Below are positions 1 through 8,213 of a stretch of DNA of 28,738 bases, one piece after another. The stretch spans positions 1-28,738 of the forward strand of contig CAJMOO010000016.1 in assembly GCA_905215045.1 (NCBI GenBank). Direction: 5' to 3'. A program made the translations under genes and the position numbers. The DNA is from an uncultured bacterium. GTDB taxonomy: Bacteria; Bacillota_A; Clostridia; Lachnospirales; Lachnospiraceae. How positions within the stretch are numbered: position 1 is the first letter of the stretch; each line of letters starts with the position of its first letter. The notes below the pieces were generated by a model, which was given only the letters and a program-made list of their open reading frames with translations, was not told the origin of the DNA and did no database searches.

Positions 1-315
1 GATGAGAGTGAAAGATATTTATATCTGAGAGAACAAATGGCAATCAGGGATAAGGAAAGCCAGTTGCGAAGTGCGGAAAATCGTGGGAGACGAGAGGGAA
101 GAGAGGAAGGAAGACAACAGGGAGAAGTTTTAAAATTAATAATGATGGTAAAGAAAAAGATGGAAAATGGCGATTCTATAGCGAAGATAGCAGATGATTT
201 GTTAGAAGATATAGATGTGATTGAAAAAATCTATGATATTGTAAAGGAAAATCCAGAGAAGACCAGAGAGGAGATTTGGGATTCTTTAATGAACGCTACA
301 ATGATTGAGATGTAA
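1..315 (+). CDS. Rpn-family recombination-promoting nuclease/putative transposase, C-terminal part (gene begins before the window)
   Basis: The frame is open from base 1 and stops at 313-315, so this is the last 104 residues of a longer gene. The visible part has a charged Arg/Glu/Gly-rich stretch (REGREEGRQQG), then a helical Lys-rich segment, then a tail containing KENPEKTREEIW. That arrangement is what I know from the C-termini of Rpn/PD-(D/E)XK nuclease family putative transposases, where the nuclease core is N-terminal and lies outside this window. Family knowledge: Rpn proteins are DNA endonucleases linked to RecA-independent recombination. An ATG at base 37 is an internal Met, not a believable start, because the same frame continues upstream and I see no ribosome binding site. 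The family call rests only on the tail. Confidence 0.6.
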   Translation, partial: DESERYLYLREQMAIRDKESQLRSAENRGRREGREEGRQQGEVLKLIMMVKKKMENGDSIAKIADDLLEDIDVIEKIYDIVKENPEKTREEIWDSLMNATMIEM

Positions 316-401
316 CAGCCAGAAAGAATATGAGAAATCTGATCAATTCAGATGCAAACGAAGTAATAAAAGTATTTAGTACCCTGTTGTAAGAGGTGAG
401 A

Positions 402-821
402 ATGATGAGAGCATATTCAGATGTCTATTTAGGTGATGTAGTAGAGAATCAAGGAAAATTATTTGATTATGTAGCAAATACCTATCCAGATAAGGACACA
501 GAAGACTTTATCAATGCATATATGACAAGTAAAACAAGACAAAGCATAGATCAAGCAAAAGCCTATGTAAATACAATGGATGCCAAAGAATTATGGGAAT
601 ATTTTAAAGAAACAGAGCATTATTCTTTACAGCAAGGAAGAGCAATGGAAGGTTTTATGCCAGATTGGATTGGTGAATTCTATGCGTATTATCAATGGTA
701 TTATAATATACCCAGTGCAGAAGTAAATCAGAAAATCAATGTGGATTTCTTGAAAAAAGCATATTATGGATTGCATGATCTGGATTTAGATTTAGCAGTT
801 CAGAAAGTTGGAGAAATATAA
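402..821 (+). CDS. Hypothetical protein, 139 residues
   Basis: I do not recognise a named domain. The protein is acidic and aromatic-rich, with no signal peptide or membrane segment, and begins MMRAYSDVYLGD. From memory, similar N-termini (MxRAYSxxYLxD) occur in small proteins encoded beside DUF3990/DUF3791 and NADAR genes in Clostridia; this is a recollection, not a search. Start choice: GAGGTGAG at 394-400 serves the ATGs at 402 and 405, while the GTG at 396 lies inside that ribosome binding site. The stop codon overlaps the ATG of the following NADAR remnant (TAATG at 819-823), so the two were translationally coupled. The neighbours suggest an accessory or defence-like cassette, but no function can be assigned. 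Confidence 0.55.
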   Translation: MMRAYSDVYLGDVVENQGKLFDYVANTYPDKDTEDFINAYMTSKTRQSIDQAKAYVNTMDAKELWEYFKETEHYSLQQGRAMEGFMPDWIGEFYAYYQWYYNIPSAEVNQKINVDFLKKAYYGLHDLDLDLAVQKVGEI

Positions 822-967
822 TGGAAATTATATGTTTTCATAATCCAGATGAGGAGAATGGTTATTTAAGCAATTGGTATGAATCTAAATTTATAGTAGA
901 TCATGTGAAATTTTCATCTATGGAACAGTTTATGGTATATGAGGGATTAATTGCTAAGTTTTCATAG
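821..967 (+). pseudogene. Truncated NADAR (YbiA/DUF1768-like) gene remnant
   Basis: The ATG overlaps the stop of the preceding gene, and 48 codons are read before TAG at 965-967. The peptide contains PDEENGYLSNWY, FIVDHVKFSSMEQFM and VYEGLIA, which match the conserved N-terminal part of NADAR proteins (FLSNWYPSPF, F.SVEQYM). Family members normally run to about 150 residues and continue with further conserved blocks; nothing recognisable follows in any frame, so about two thirds of the domain is missing. NADAR domains are associated with NAD/ADP-ribose metabolism, and some reverse ADP-ribosylation of nucleic acid as antitoxins. This copy is almost certainly inactive. Confidence 0.65.
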
Positions 968-972
968 AATAA

Positions 973-1041
973 AGAATTAAAAAAGCAATCAAAGAGCATC
1001 CAGAAGCTGATAAAGAAGAGATTTATAAAATGTTAAAATAG
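973..1041 (+). pseudogene. Possible fragment of a second Rpn-like C-terminus
   Basis: A short frame without a start codon reads KAIKEHPEADKEEIYKMLK before TAG at 1039-1041. It resembles the tail of the Rpn-like gene at the window start (KENPEKTREEIW) in its spacing of Pro, acidic and EEI residues. This could be the decayed 3' end of a paralogue that recombined into the NADAR gene. The match is short, so the call is weak. The following ~50 bases up to the trp promoter are AT-rich and hold nothing I recognise. Confidence 0.25.
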
Positions 1042-1094
1042 AAAAATAAAATATGCGAATTTTCAACAAATCAAAAATTATAATCAGAAAATTC

Positions 1095-1123
1095 TTGACA
1101 AATAAAAAATCGACTCATATAAT
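1095..1123 (+). promoter_or_regulatory. trp operon promoter (sigma-A type)
   Basis: A perfect -35 TTGACA (1095-1100) and a perfect -10 TATAAT (1118-1123) are separated by 17 bp. Transcription would begin around 1130, just upstream of the T-box leader. This is the best promoter match in the window. Confidence 0.88.
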
Positions 1124-1129
1124 ATAAAC

Positions 1130-1470
1130 AAATATTTAACAAGTTAAAGTGATAAATCCGATGAACAAAAGTAAGTAGCTCATCAAACAGTCTTACAGAG
1201 AGTGACCGGTTGCTGGAAGGTCATAGATATGTGATAAGCGAATGGATTTGTGAGGAGCACAGAGAACTGTTTATGAAACTTAGTAACTGTCGCCGTTATC
1301 CCACGTTACGGGAACGAGATATAAAAGCTTTTTATTATCGAACAAAGCGGAGTATCTTAAGTGAGGAGAGATATTTTCTAAGATATTTTAACAAGAAGAG
1401 AAGATATTTCTTGAATATGGGTGGCACCACGGTCTATCGTCCCTAGTAGTAGGAACGATGGGCCTTTTTT
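1130..1470 (+). promoter_or_regulatory. T-box riboswitch, tryptophan-specific, controlling the trp operon
   Basis: The ~340-nt untranslated leader has the T-box hallmarks: AGAGAGTGACC (from 1196) as the base of Stem I with the AG bulge and a GCTGGAAGG apical motif; a specifier region GCGAATGGATTTG in which TGG at 1243-1245 is the likely Trp codon; and the T-box sequence GGGTGGCACCACGG (1419-1432). The bulge TGGC (1422-1425) is complementary to GCCA, the 3' end expected for tRNA-Trp with a G discriminator, which independently supports Trp specificity. The T-box overlaps the left arm of the terminator at 1431-1464, giving the usual antiterminator/terminator switch. Family knowledge: uncharged tRNA stabilises the antiterminator so the operon is transcribed when tryptophan is scarce. 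Confidence 0.92.
1431..1470 (+). terminator. T-box-controlled intrinsic terminator
   Basis: Arms GGTCTATCGTCCC (1431-1443) and GGAACGATGGGCC (1452-1464) pair over about 12 positions with a few G-U pairs and one mismatch, followed by six Ts (1465-1470). The left arm overlaps the T-box sequence, so the hairpin is mutually exclusive with the antiterminator. Confidence 0.88.
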
Positions 1471-1593
1471 ATTTCATAAATAAAAGAAAATGTACTGCTT
1501 ATGCAAAACGGCCCTATCTATAAATCATAGTATACAGATATACAAACTATGAAAAATAAAACCACGGCGATAAATTTTGATCAGGAGGCAGAT

Positions 1594-3051
1594 ATGTTAT
1601 ATCCGACATTAAACAAAGTTGAAGAACTATTAAAAGAATATCAGATGGTACCTGTATTTTACGAAGTACTGGCAGATTATATGACACCGATCCGTATGTT
1701 CCAGGCACTGAGAAAAGAAGGAACGCCATGTTTCATGCTTGAGAGTGTGGAAAATAAAGATCAGTGGGGAAGATATTCCTTTATCGGGATCAATCCTAAG
1801 TCAGAGATCAAGATTTCAGGAAAAGAATTAGAAGTCGATGGAGTAAAGCAGGAAGAAGAATTCAAGATGAGTTACCTAAGTGATCTAATCGAGAAATATA
1901 AATCTCCAGTTATGGAAGATTATCCAAAATTAACTGGAGGATTGATCGGATATTTTGGATATGACATGATCCGTCAGGTGGAAAAGAAATTAACAAATGT
2001 ACCAGAAGATGATCTGAAGATGCCAGAATGCCACTTATGCATGTACGATGAGATCATCGCATTCGATCATTTAGCAAACAAAGCTGTGATCATCCAGAAC
2101 ATCCACAAAGGTGATAATATCAAACAAAAATATGAAGAATTAGAAGATAAAGCAGAATTGATCCTTCACAAGATGGAACGTCCGGTATCACTTTCCAAAG
2201 ATAGATTTACACCTGTGAAGACAGAAGTAACATCGAATCTTACAAAAGAACAATATGAAGCGAACGTAAAGAAAGCTAAAGAATATATCAAAGACGGTGA
2301 CATTTTCCAGGTGGTCTTATCCCAGAGATTTGAGGTAGAGACAGATGTTGATCCATTTGATGTCTATCGATGCTTAAGAACATTAAACCCATCTCCATAC
2401 CTTTACTTCTTTGATTTCATTGACTATCAGGTGGTTGGAGCTTCACCAGAGAAGTTAGTCAGTGTCTTAAATGGAATTGTAGCAACCAAACCGATCGCAG
2501 GAACGGTTCCAAGAGGAAAGACAAAAGAAGAAGACGATATGTTGGTAAGACAGTTAGTCAATGATCCAAAGGAAAGAGCAGAACATACGATGTTAGTTGA
2601 TCTTGGAAGAAATGATGTCGGAAAAGTCAGTAAGTTTGGAACTGTAGAAGTGAAAAACTTTATGACCGTTGAAAAATATTCCCAAGTCACACATTTAGTC
2701 AGTGATGTACAGGGAGAATTAAGAGATGATGAAAATCCAATCAACGCATTGATGAGTGTTCTTCCGGCAGGAACATTATCCGGAGCACCAAAAGTAAGGG
2801 CCATGGAGATCATTGATGAGCTGGAAAATAAAAAACGAGGTGTTTACGGTGGAACCGTTGGATATCTTGGATTTGATGGAAATATTGATACCTGTATTGC
2901 AATCCGGACCGTCGTATTTAAAGATAGAAAAGGATATGTGCAGGCAGGAGCAGGAATCGTCAATGACTCTGTTCCAGAGAAAGAATTTATGGAGACAAAG
3001 AATAAAGCATTAGCCGTTGTAAATGCAGTGAAGGAGGCAGCAAGGTTATGA
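1594..3051 (+). CDS. trpE: Anthranilate synthase component I
   Basis: TrpE converts chorismate to anthranilate using ammonia delivered by TrpG, the first committed step of tryptophan synthesis. The 485-residue length is normal. The N-terminal half holds the MLES motif (about residues 48-51) of the tryptophan feedback site. The C-terminal chorismate-binding domain is intact: PIAGTVPRG, ERAEHTMLVDLGRND, LPAGTLSGAPK and QAGAGIVNDS are all visible. Start choice: an in-frame ATG exists at 1549 without a ribosome binding site, whereas AGGAGG (1583-1588) sits 5 nt before the ATG at 1594, so 1594 is preferred. The gene is first after the T-box leader and its last 4 nt overlap the next gene (ATGA at 3048), consistent with coupled production of TrpE and TrpG. 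The MLES motif suggests allosteric control by tryptophan in addition to the T-box. Confidence 0.96.
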   Translation: MLYPTLNKVEELLKEYQMVPVFYEVLADYMTPIRMFQALRKEGTPCFMLESVENKDQWGRYSFIGINPKSEIKISGKELEVDGVKQEEEFKMSYLSDLIEKYKSPVMEDYPKLTGGLIGYFGYDMIRQVEKKLTNVPEDDLKMPECHLCMYDEIIAFDHLANKAVIIQNIHKGDNIKQKYEELEDKAELILHKMERPVSLSKDRFTPVKTEVTSNLTKEQYEANVKKAKEYIKDGDIFQVVLSQRFEVETDVDPFDVYRCLRTLNPSPYLYFFDFIDYQVVGASPEKLVSVLNGIVATKPIAGTVPRGKTKEEDDMLVRQLVNDPKERAEHTMLVDLGRNDVGKVSKFGTVEVKNFMTVEKYSQVTHLVSDVQGELRDDENPINALMSVLPAGTLSGAPKVRAMEIIDELENKKRGVYGGTVGYLGFDGNIDTCIAIRTVVFKDRKGYVQAGAGIVNDSVPEKEFMETKNKALAVVNAVKEAARL

Positions 3052-4691
3052 TTTTAATGATAGATAATTACGATTCATTTACCTATAACGTATATCAGTA
3101 CATTGGATCTTTGTATCCACAGATTCAGGTTGTAAGAAACGATGAAATAACGATTGATGAGATCAGAAACTTACAAAATCTAGAAGCACTTGTTATCTCA
3201 CCAGGACCTGGATATCCAGACAGTGCAGGGATTTCAAAAGAGGCAATTAAAACATTCGGAAAAGAAATCCCAGTCTTGGGAATCTGTCTGGGACATCAGG
3301 TGATCGGAGAAGTATATGGCGGAAAAGTCGTTCCAGCAAAAGAATTGATGCATGGAAAAATGAGTGAGATCACAATCAATAACAAGAATCCTTTATTTGA
3401 AGGATTAGAAGATAAAATATATGCAGCAAGATATCATTCACTGATCATCGACGATGAGACATTTCCAGAAGATTTAAAAGTTATTGGAAGAGATGAAAAA
3501 GGACAGATCATGGCAGTATGTCATAAAGAATATGCAGTCTATGGAATTCAGTTCCATCCAGAATCGATCTTAACTGAAATGGGAATGAGGATCTTAGAAA
3601 ACTTTTTAACAAACATCGCAGGAATCAGACTTGGAGATTCTAAAAAGGAGGAAACTATGAGCGCAGTCAATCAGGAAACATTAAAACCATTTTTAACAAA
3701 GATCGTGGAAGGAAATCATTTAACAGAAGAAGAAGCTTATAAGGCCATGGACTGCATCATGTCTGGAAATGCGACAGATGCTCAGATGGGAAGTTTCCTG
3801 ACGGGTCTTCGTATGAATCATGAAACACCAGAAGAGATCACAGGATTTGCCAAAGTGATGAGAGCAAAAGCAGCGATCGTGCCAGAAGAAACAGAAGCGA
3901 TCGATATCGTAGGAACTGGAGGAGACCTTGCAAACAGCTTTAATATTTCCACAACATCTGCATTTGTCATTGCAGCAGCAGGAGCAAAAGTTGCGAAACA
4001 TGGAAATAGAAGTGTATCCTCAAAGAGTGGTGCAGCCGATGTATTAGAAGCATTAGGAGCAAAAATCGGATTAACACCAGAAGAAAGCAAGAAATGTTTG
4101 GATGAAGTTGGAGTAGCCTTCTTATTTGCACAGACACATCATGGATCTATGAAATATGCCGGACCAGTCAGAGCACAGCTTGGGGTGAGATCTGTATTTA
4201 ATATCTTAGGACCTTTAGCAAACCCAGCAATGACAAACTACATCGTTCTCGGTGTTTATGAAAAAGAGCTGGTTCGTCCGATGGCAGATGTTATGAAGAA
4301 TCTTGGAGTTAAAAGAGCCCTGATCGTATATGGAGACGACGGATTAGATGAGATCTCAATCTCATCCACAACAAGTGTCTGTGAGATCAATGGAGATGAG
4401 ATCAAAGAATATACGATCGATCCAGAAGAATTAGGATTAACACTTGCCAAGAAAGAAGATATTGTTGGTGGAACAGCAGATGAAAATGCGATCATTACAA
4501 AAGATATCCTAACTGGAAAAGAACAGGGAGCAAAACGAGACATCGTTTTATTAAATGCAGGAGCAGCCCTTTATACGATCGGAAAAGCAGAGACGATCAA
4601 AGATGGAGTGAAACTGGCAGCCGAGATGATCGATTCTGGAAAGGCAAATGAGAAATTAGAACAGTTTATTGCATACACAAATGTAAAATAA
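3048..4691 (+). CDS. trpGD: Fused anthranilate synthase component II (TrpG) and anthranilate phosphoribosyltransferase (TrpD)
   Basis: This 547-residue bifunctional protein has residues 1-190 as a class I glutamine amidotransferase, with nucleophile Cys80 in GICLGHQ and the His170/Glu172 pair in QFHPES. It supplies ammonia to TrpE. Residues ~205-547 are anthranilate phosphoribosyltransferase, with the PRPP-binding GTGGD at 289-293, then NIST, KHGNRS and SSKSGAADVLEALG; it joins anthranilate to PRPP. The linker around residues 195-205 is short and contains its own ribosome binding site and ATG (see 3645-3659), a likely relic or a working second start. TrpG-TrpD fusions are known in enterobacteria and some Firmicutes. 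The gene overlaps trpE by 4 nt, and trpC begins just after its stop. Confidence 0.95.
   Translation: MILMIDNYDSFTYNVYQYIGSLYPQIQVVRNDEITIDEIRNLQNLEALVISPGPGYPDSAGISKEAIKTFGKEIPVLGICLGHQVIGEVYGGKVVPAKELMHGKMSEITINNKNPLFEGLEDKIYAARYHSLIIDDETFPEDLKVIGRDEKGQIMAVCHKEYAVYGIQFHPESILTEMGMRILENFLTNIAGIRLGDSKKEETMSAVNQETLKPFLTKIVEGNHLTEEEAYKAMDCIMSGNATDAQMGSFLTGLRMNHETPEEITGFAKVMRAKAAIVPEETEAIDIVGTGGDLANSFNISTTSAFVIAAAGAKVAKHGNRSVSSKSGAADVLEALGAKIGLTPEESKKCLDEVGVAFLFAQTHHGSMKYAGPVRAQLGVRSVFNILGPLANPAMTNYIVLGVYEKELVRPMADVMKNLGVKRALIVYGDDGLDEISISSTTSVCEINGDEIKEYTIDPEELGLTLAKKEDIVGGTADENAIITKDILTGKEQGAKRDIVLLNAGAALYTIGKAETIKDGVKLAAEMIDSGKANEKLEQFIAYTNVK
3645..3659 (+). promoter_or_regulatory. Internal ribosome binding site and in-frame ATG at the TrpG/TrpD junction
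   Basis: AAAGGAGG is followed, after AAACT, by ATG at 3657-3659, which is in frame with trpGD (Met204). The spacing is ideal, and the site falls exactly where a free-standing trpD would start (MSAVNQETLKPFL). It may allow separate translation of TrpD. Confidence 0.6.
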
Positions 4692-4703
4692 ATGAGGTGG
4701 AAC

Positions 4704-5483
4704 ATGATCTTAGATGATATCGTAGAAAAAAGAAAAGAACAATTACAAAGAGAAAAAGACAATATCGAGCCGCAGGATATGAAAGAGATGGCATTAAATT
4801 CTAAGAATAAAAATCATGGATTTAAAGAGGCCTTAAAGAAATCTGGATTATCCGTGATCTCAGAAGTTAAAAAAGCGTCTCCATCCAAAGGTGTGATCGC
4901 AGAAGATTTTCGCCCAGTAGAGATAGCCATTGCCTATGAAGATGCAGGGGCAGCAGCCATTTCCTGCTTGACTGAAGAACATTATTTTAAAGGTGGCAGC
5001 AAATATTTTGCGGATATCAGAGCTAAGGTAGATATCCCAATGTTAAGAAAAGATTTTATTTTCGATGAATATCAGATTTATGAAGCAAAAGTCTTAGGAG
5101 CCGATGCAATCCTTCTGATCGCAGCAATTCTTTCTGAAGAAAAGATAAAGGAATTTTATGATCTGGCAAAAAGCTTAGAGATTGATTGTCTGGTAGAAGT
5201 TCATAACGAAAAAGAATTAAAGAAAGTCGTTGCATGTGGATGCGATATTATCGGAATCAATAATCGAAATTTAAAAACATTTGATGTTGATCTAAATACA
5301 ACAAGTAAACTTGCTCCACTTATTCCATACGAAGCAGTATTAGTTTCCGAAAGTGGAATGAAGGATGAAAATGATATGAAAAATGTCAAAGAGCAAGGAG
5401 CCGATGCAGTTTTGATCGGTGAAACATTTATGAGATCCGATGACATCAAAGAAACAATGAAACAGTTACGGAGCTGCCTATGA
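4704..5483 (+). CDS. trpC: Indole-3-glycerol phosphate synthase
   Basis: TrpC closes the indole ring, converting CdRP to indole-3-glycerol phosphate with loss of CO2. The TIM-barrel protein has the expected ~259-residue length. Visible signature and catalytic regions are ISEVKKASPSKG (Glu54 and Lys56, family catalytic positions), LRKDFIFDEYQIYEA, LVEVHNEKEL, GINNRNLKTF and SESGM. An in-frame ATG at 4692 lies before GAGGTGG (4694-4700); the ATG at 4704, which gives the usual MILDDIV N-terminus, follows that site by only 3 nt but fits family starts better. The gene begins immediately after trpGD and overlaps trpF by 4 nt. TrpC is separate from TrpF here, unlike the fused enterobacterial enzyme. 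Confidence 0.95.
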   Translation: MILDDIVEKRKEQLQREKDNIEPQDMKEMALNSKNKNHGFKEALKKSGLSVISEVKKASPSKGVIAEDFRPVEIAIAYEDAGAAAISCLTEEHYFKGGSKYFADIRAKVDIPMLRKDFIFDEYQIYEAKVLGADAILLIAAILSEEKIKEFYDLAKSLEIDCLVEVHNEKELKKVVACGCDIIGINNRNLKTFDVDLNTTSKLAPLIPYEAVLVSESGMKDENDMKNVKEQGADAVLIGETFMRSDDIKETMKQLRSCL

Positions 5484-6139
5484 TACAAAATCAGATCAAA
5501 GAACGAAGTCTGAAAGTGAAGATGTGCGGCATGCGCAGAAAAGAAGATATCGCATATGCAAATGAAGTAAAACCAGATGCAATTGGATATATTTTTTTTT
5601 CAAAAAGCAAGCGTTATGTCACAGGCCAGCAGGCAAGAGAAATTGATCAAAACTTAGATCAAAAGATCTTAAGTGTCGGAGTATTCGTCAATGAAACAAT
5701 TGAGAAAGTTACAGAAATCGCCAATGAAGTTCCATTAGATGTGATCCAGTTACATGGCGATGAAGATGTTATTTATATTGAACAGTTAAGACAGCAGACA
5801 GATAAAGAAATCTGGAAAGCGGTCAGAGTGAAAGATACAAAAGACATCAAGGAAGCCCAACAGCTTCCAGTTGATAAACTGTTACTGGATACATTTACAG
5901 AAGAAAAAGATATGTATGGAGGTACCGGAAAAGTAATGAATTACGACCTGATTCCAAAAGAAGGAATCAGAAAACCATTTTTCATTGCAGGCGGGCTTCA
6001 CAGTAAAAATATAAAAGAAATCACAAAAAAAGTTCATCCATACGGGATCGACATTTCCAGTGGAATCGAAACGGAAGGATACAAAGATTTGAAAAAAATG
6101 AAAGAAATCATGCAGATAACAGGAGGAAGACATGAATAA
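5480..6139 (+). CDS. trpF: Phosphoribosylanthranilate isomerase
   Basis: TrpF performs the Amadori rearrangement of phosphoribosylanthranilate to CdRP. The protein has 219 residues. The N-terminal strand [12 protein letters not shown] carries the catalytic Cys (Cys16) and LLLDTF carries the general-acid Asp; [24 protein letters not shown] and [10 protein letters not shown] are further family blocks. The start overlaps the trpC stop (ATGA), with a modest CGGAG at 5469-5473. The N-terminus is about ten residues longer than the family minimum. The codons for IFF create a run of nine Ts at about 5592-5600, a homopolymer prone to slippage. The 3' end contains the ribosome binding site for trpB, which it overlaps by 8 nt. 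Confidence 0.94.
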   Translation: MIQNQIKERSLKVKMCGMRRKEDIAYANEVKPDAIGYIFFSKSKRYVTGQQAREIDQNLDQKILSVGVFVNETIEKVTEIANEVPLDVIQLHGDEDVIYIEQLRQQTDKEIWKAVRVKDTKDIKEAQQLPVDKLLLDTFTEEKDMYGGTGKVMNYDLIPKEGIRKPFFIAGGLHSKNIKEITKKVHPYGIDISSGIETEGYKDLKKMKEIMQITGGRHE

Positions 6140-7322
6140 AATAGGAAGATTTGGAGAGTACGGTGGACAGTATGTACCAGAAATTGTAATGAACGCGGTA
6201 AACGAGTTAAATGAGGCTTATGAAACATACAAAAATGACCCAGAATTCTTAGCCCAATTACGTCAGTTATACAGAGATTACGCAAACCGTCCATCTCTTT
6301 TATACTACGCAGAGAAGATGACAAAAGATCTTGGAGGGGCAAAAGTATATTTAAAACGAGAAGATTTGAACCATACAGGTGCCCATAAGATCAACAATGT
6401 ATTAGGTCAGATCTTACTTGCAAAGAGAATGGGGAAAAAAAGAATCATCGCAGAGACAGGTGCAGGACAGCACGGAGTTGCTACAGCGACTGTTGCAGCA
6501 TTATTTGACATGGAATGTGTTGTATATATGGGAGCAGAAGACGTGGAACGCCAGAGTCTGAATGCATACCGTATGGAACTTCTTGGAGCGAAAGTTCATG
6601 CTGTAGAGAGTGGAACAAGAACTTTAAAAGATGCTATTAACGAGGCAATGAGAGACTGGGCTACAAATATTGAGACAACATTTTACTGCATCGGTTCTGT
6701 TATGGGACCGCATCCATATCCAACGATGGTTCGTGATTTCCAGAAGATCATCGGAGAAGAGACAAAAGAACAGATGAAAGAAATCGAAGGAAAACTTCCA
6801 GATGCTGTATTTGCTTGTGTAGGAGGCGGATCGAATGCAATGGGAATGTTTTATGACTTTATCCCAGATGAAAGTGTCAGACTGATCGGGGCAGAAGCAG
6901 CTGGAAGAGGGATTGATACGTTAGATCATGCAGCAACGATCGCAAAAGGAAGTAAAGGTATTTTTCATGGAATGAAGAGTTTGTTCTTACAGAACGAAGA
7001 AGGCCAGATCGATCCTGTATACTCTATTTCAGCAGGACTTGATTATCCGGGAATCGGACCAGAACATGCACATCTTCATGAAATCGGAAGAGCAGAATAT
7101 ATGAGTATCACAGATGAACAGGCAGTCAAAGCCTTTGAATATTTATCCAAAACAGAAGGAGTGATCCCTGCGATCGAATCATCTCATGCAGTTGCAGCGG
7201 CAATGGAGATCGTTCCAACAATGAGTAAAGACCAGTCAGTCGTTATCTGTCTGTCTGGCCGTGGAGACAAAGACGTTTATCAGGTAGCAAGATACAGAGG
7301 AGTGCAGTTAGATGAAAATTAG
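6132..7322 (+). CDS. trpB: Tryptophan synthase beta chain
   Basis: TrpB is PLP-dependent and condenses indole with serine; it works as an alpha2-beta2 complex with TrpA, receiving indole through a tunnel. At 396 residues it is the typical TrpB1 length. The PLP lysine is Lys86 in HTGAHKINN, the phosphate-binding loop is GGGSNAMG, and [13 protein letters not shown] at the N-terminus, [14 protein letters not shown] and the C-terminal CLSGRGDKD are all conserved. AGGAGG at 6121-6126, inside the end of trpF, precedes ATG 6132 by 5 nt. Its own 3' end overlaps trpA by 11 nt, so alpha and beta should be made in balanced amounts. Confidence 0.97.
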   Translation: MNKIGRFGEYGGQYVPEIVMNAVNELNEAYETYKNDPEFLAQLRQLYRDYANRPSLLYYAEKMTKDLGGAKVYLKREDLNHTGAHKINNVLGQILLAKRMGKKRIIAETGAGQHGVATATVAALFDMECVVYMGAEDVERQSLNAYRMELLGAKVHAVESGTRTLKDAINEAMRDWATNIETTFYCIGSVMGPHPYPTMVRDFQKIIGEETKEQMKEIEGKLPDAVFACVGGGSNAMGMFYDFIPDESVRLIGAEAAGRGIDTLDHAATIAKGSKGIFHGMKSLFLQNEEGQIDPVYSISAGLDYPGIGPEHAHLHEIGRAEYMSITDEQAVKAFEYLSKTEGVIPAIESSHAVAAAMEIVPTMSKDQSVVICLSGRGDKDVYQVARYRGVQLDEN

Positions 7323-8100
7323 AGAGACATTTGAGAATAGAAAAAAGAATGGGCAAAAAGCATTAGTAACTTACATCGTATCTGGAGATTATGGGTACGA
7401 AACAACAAAAGAAAATATCAGAGCTATGGTAAAAGCAGGAGCAGATGTGATCGAGATCGGTATTCCATTCTCAGATCCGATCGCTGAGGGTGTTGTCATT
7501 CAGGAAGCCAGCCAGCATTCACTTGCAGGTGGTACAACACTAAAGGGAATCTTTCAGATGGTAAAAGAATTAAGAGAAGAGATCAAAGAAACACCATTTG
7601 TCATGATGATGTATCTCAATACGATCTATCGTTTTGGAACCGAAAGATTCTTTGATCTTTGTAATGAATGTGGGATTCAGGGCGTCATCGTGCCTGATAT
7701 GCCATACGAAGAAAAAGACGAGATTCAGGGCGTGGCAACAGCTCACGGAGTTGACAATATCAGTCTTGTAACACCGACATCTCATGACCGTATCGCAATG
7801 ATCGCAAAAGAAGCAGAAGGATTCTTATACTGTGTATCCTCCATCGGAGTTACAGGAACAAGAAGTGAATTTACAACAGATTTTGATGAATTCTTCGGTG
7901 TGATCAAGAAGAATGCAACAATTCCTTGTGCAGTGGGATTTGGTATTTCAGGACCAGAACAGGCAAAGAAAATGAGTACATACTGTGATGGTGTCATTGT
8001 CGGAAGTGCGATCGTCAAATTGATCAGTCAATATGGTAAAGAAAGTTCTGAAAAGGTTTATGAGTTTACAAAGAGCTTAAGAGATGCATTAGATGAATAA
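7312..8100 (+). CDS. trpA: Tryptophan synthase alpha chain
   Basis: TrpA cleaves indole-3-glycerol phosphate to indole and glyceraldehyde-3-phosphate. It has 262 residues in a TIM barrel. The catalytic Glu corresponding to Salmonella Glu49 is present (Glu48 in [11 protein letters not shown]), but the second catalytic position, Asp60 in Salmonella, is Glu59 here ([11 protein letters not shown]). Other usual motifs are also altered, for example YLNTIYRFG where YYNPIFRYG is common. GVTGTR and the phosphate-binding GFGIS are intact. I believe such variants are shared by related Clostridia, so this is probably a clade feature rather than decay. AGGAG at 7298-7302 lies within the end of trpB. It is the last gene of the operon and is followed by a terminator. 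Confidence 0.94.
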   Translation: MKIRETFENRKKNGQKALVTYIVSGDYGYETTKENIRAMVKAGADVIEIGIPFSDPIAEGVVIQEASQHSLAGGTTLKGIFQMVKELREEIKETPFVMMMYLNTIYRFGTERFFDLCNECGIQGVIVPDMPYEEKDEIQGVATAHGVDNISLVTPTSHDRIAMIAKEAEGFLYCVSSIGVTGTRSEFTTDFDEFFGVIKKNATIPCAVGFGISGPEQAKKMSTYCDGVIVGSAIVKLISQYGKESSEKVYEFTKSLRDALDE

Positions 8101-8124
8101 AATGATCGTCAAATGATATTACGT

Positions 8125-8173
8125 GAAAATTACAGCAATCAGCGAGGGTTGTTGTAATTTTCTGCATTTTTTT
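8125..8173 (+). terminator. Terminator of the trp operon
   Basis: GAAAATTACAGCAAT (8125-8139) pairs with the complementary arm at about 8148-8162 over roughly 14 positions, followed closely by seven Ts (8167-8173). It lies 24 bp after the trpA stop. Confidence 0.85.
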
Positions 8174-8180
8174 GTAAAAT
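8152..8180 (+). promoter_or_regulatory. Possible promoter of the aminotransferase gene pair
   Basis: TTGTAA (8152-8157) and TAAAAT (8175-8180) are 17 bp apart. The -35 lies in the right arm of the trp terminator. The match is moderate; readthrough from trp is the alternative. Confidence 0.35.
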
Positions 8181-8213
8181 AAAACTAATGGCAAAGAAAG
8201 GAAGAGACAGATC

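Noticed and set aside
330..392. 20-codon frame (MRNLINSDANEVIKVFSTLL) between the Rpn gene end and the next ORF
   Set aside because: It reads plausibly and could be a C-terminal remnant, but there is no ribosome binding site and it is too short to assign.
1210..1446. Open frame of 78 codons between the trp promoter and trpE
   Set aside because: It lies wholly within the T-box leader, has no ribosome binding site and its sequence is explained by conserved RNA structure.
2427..2813. Antisense open frame of 128 codons inside trpE
   Set aside because: It is fully overlapped by a well-conserved gene, with no ribosome binding site or recognisable domain; it is a shadow of codon bias in trpE.
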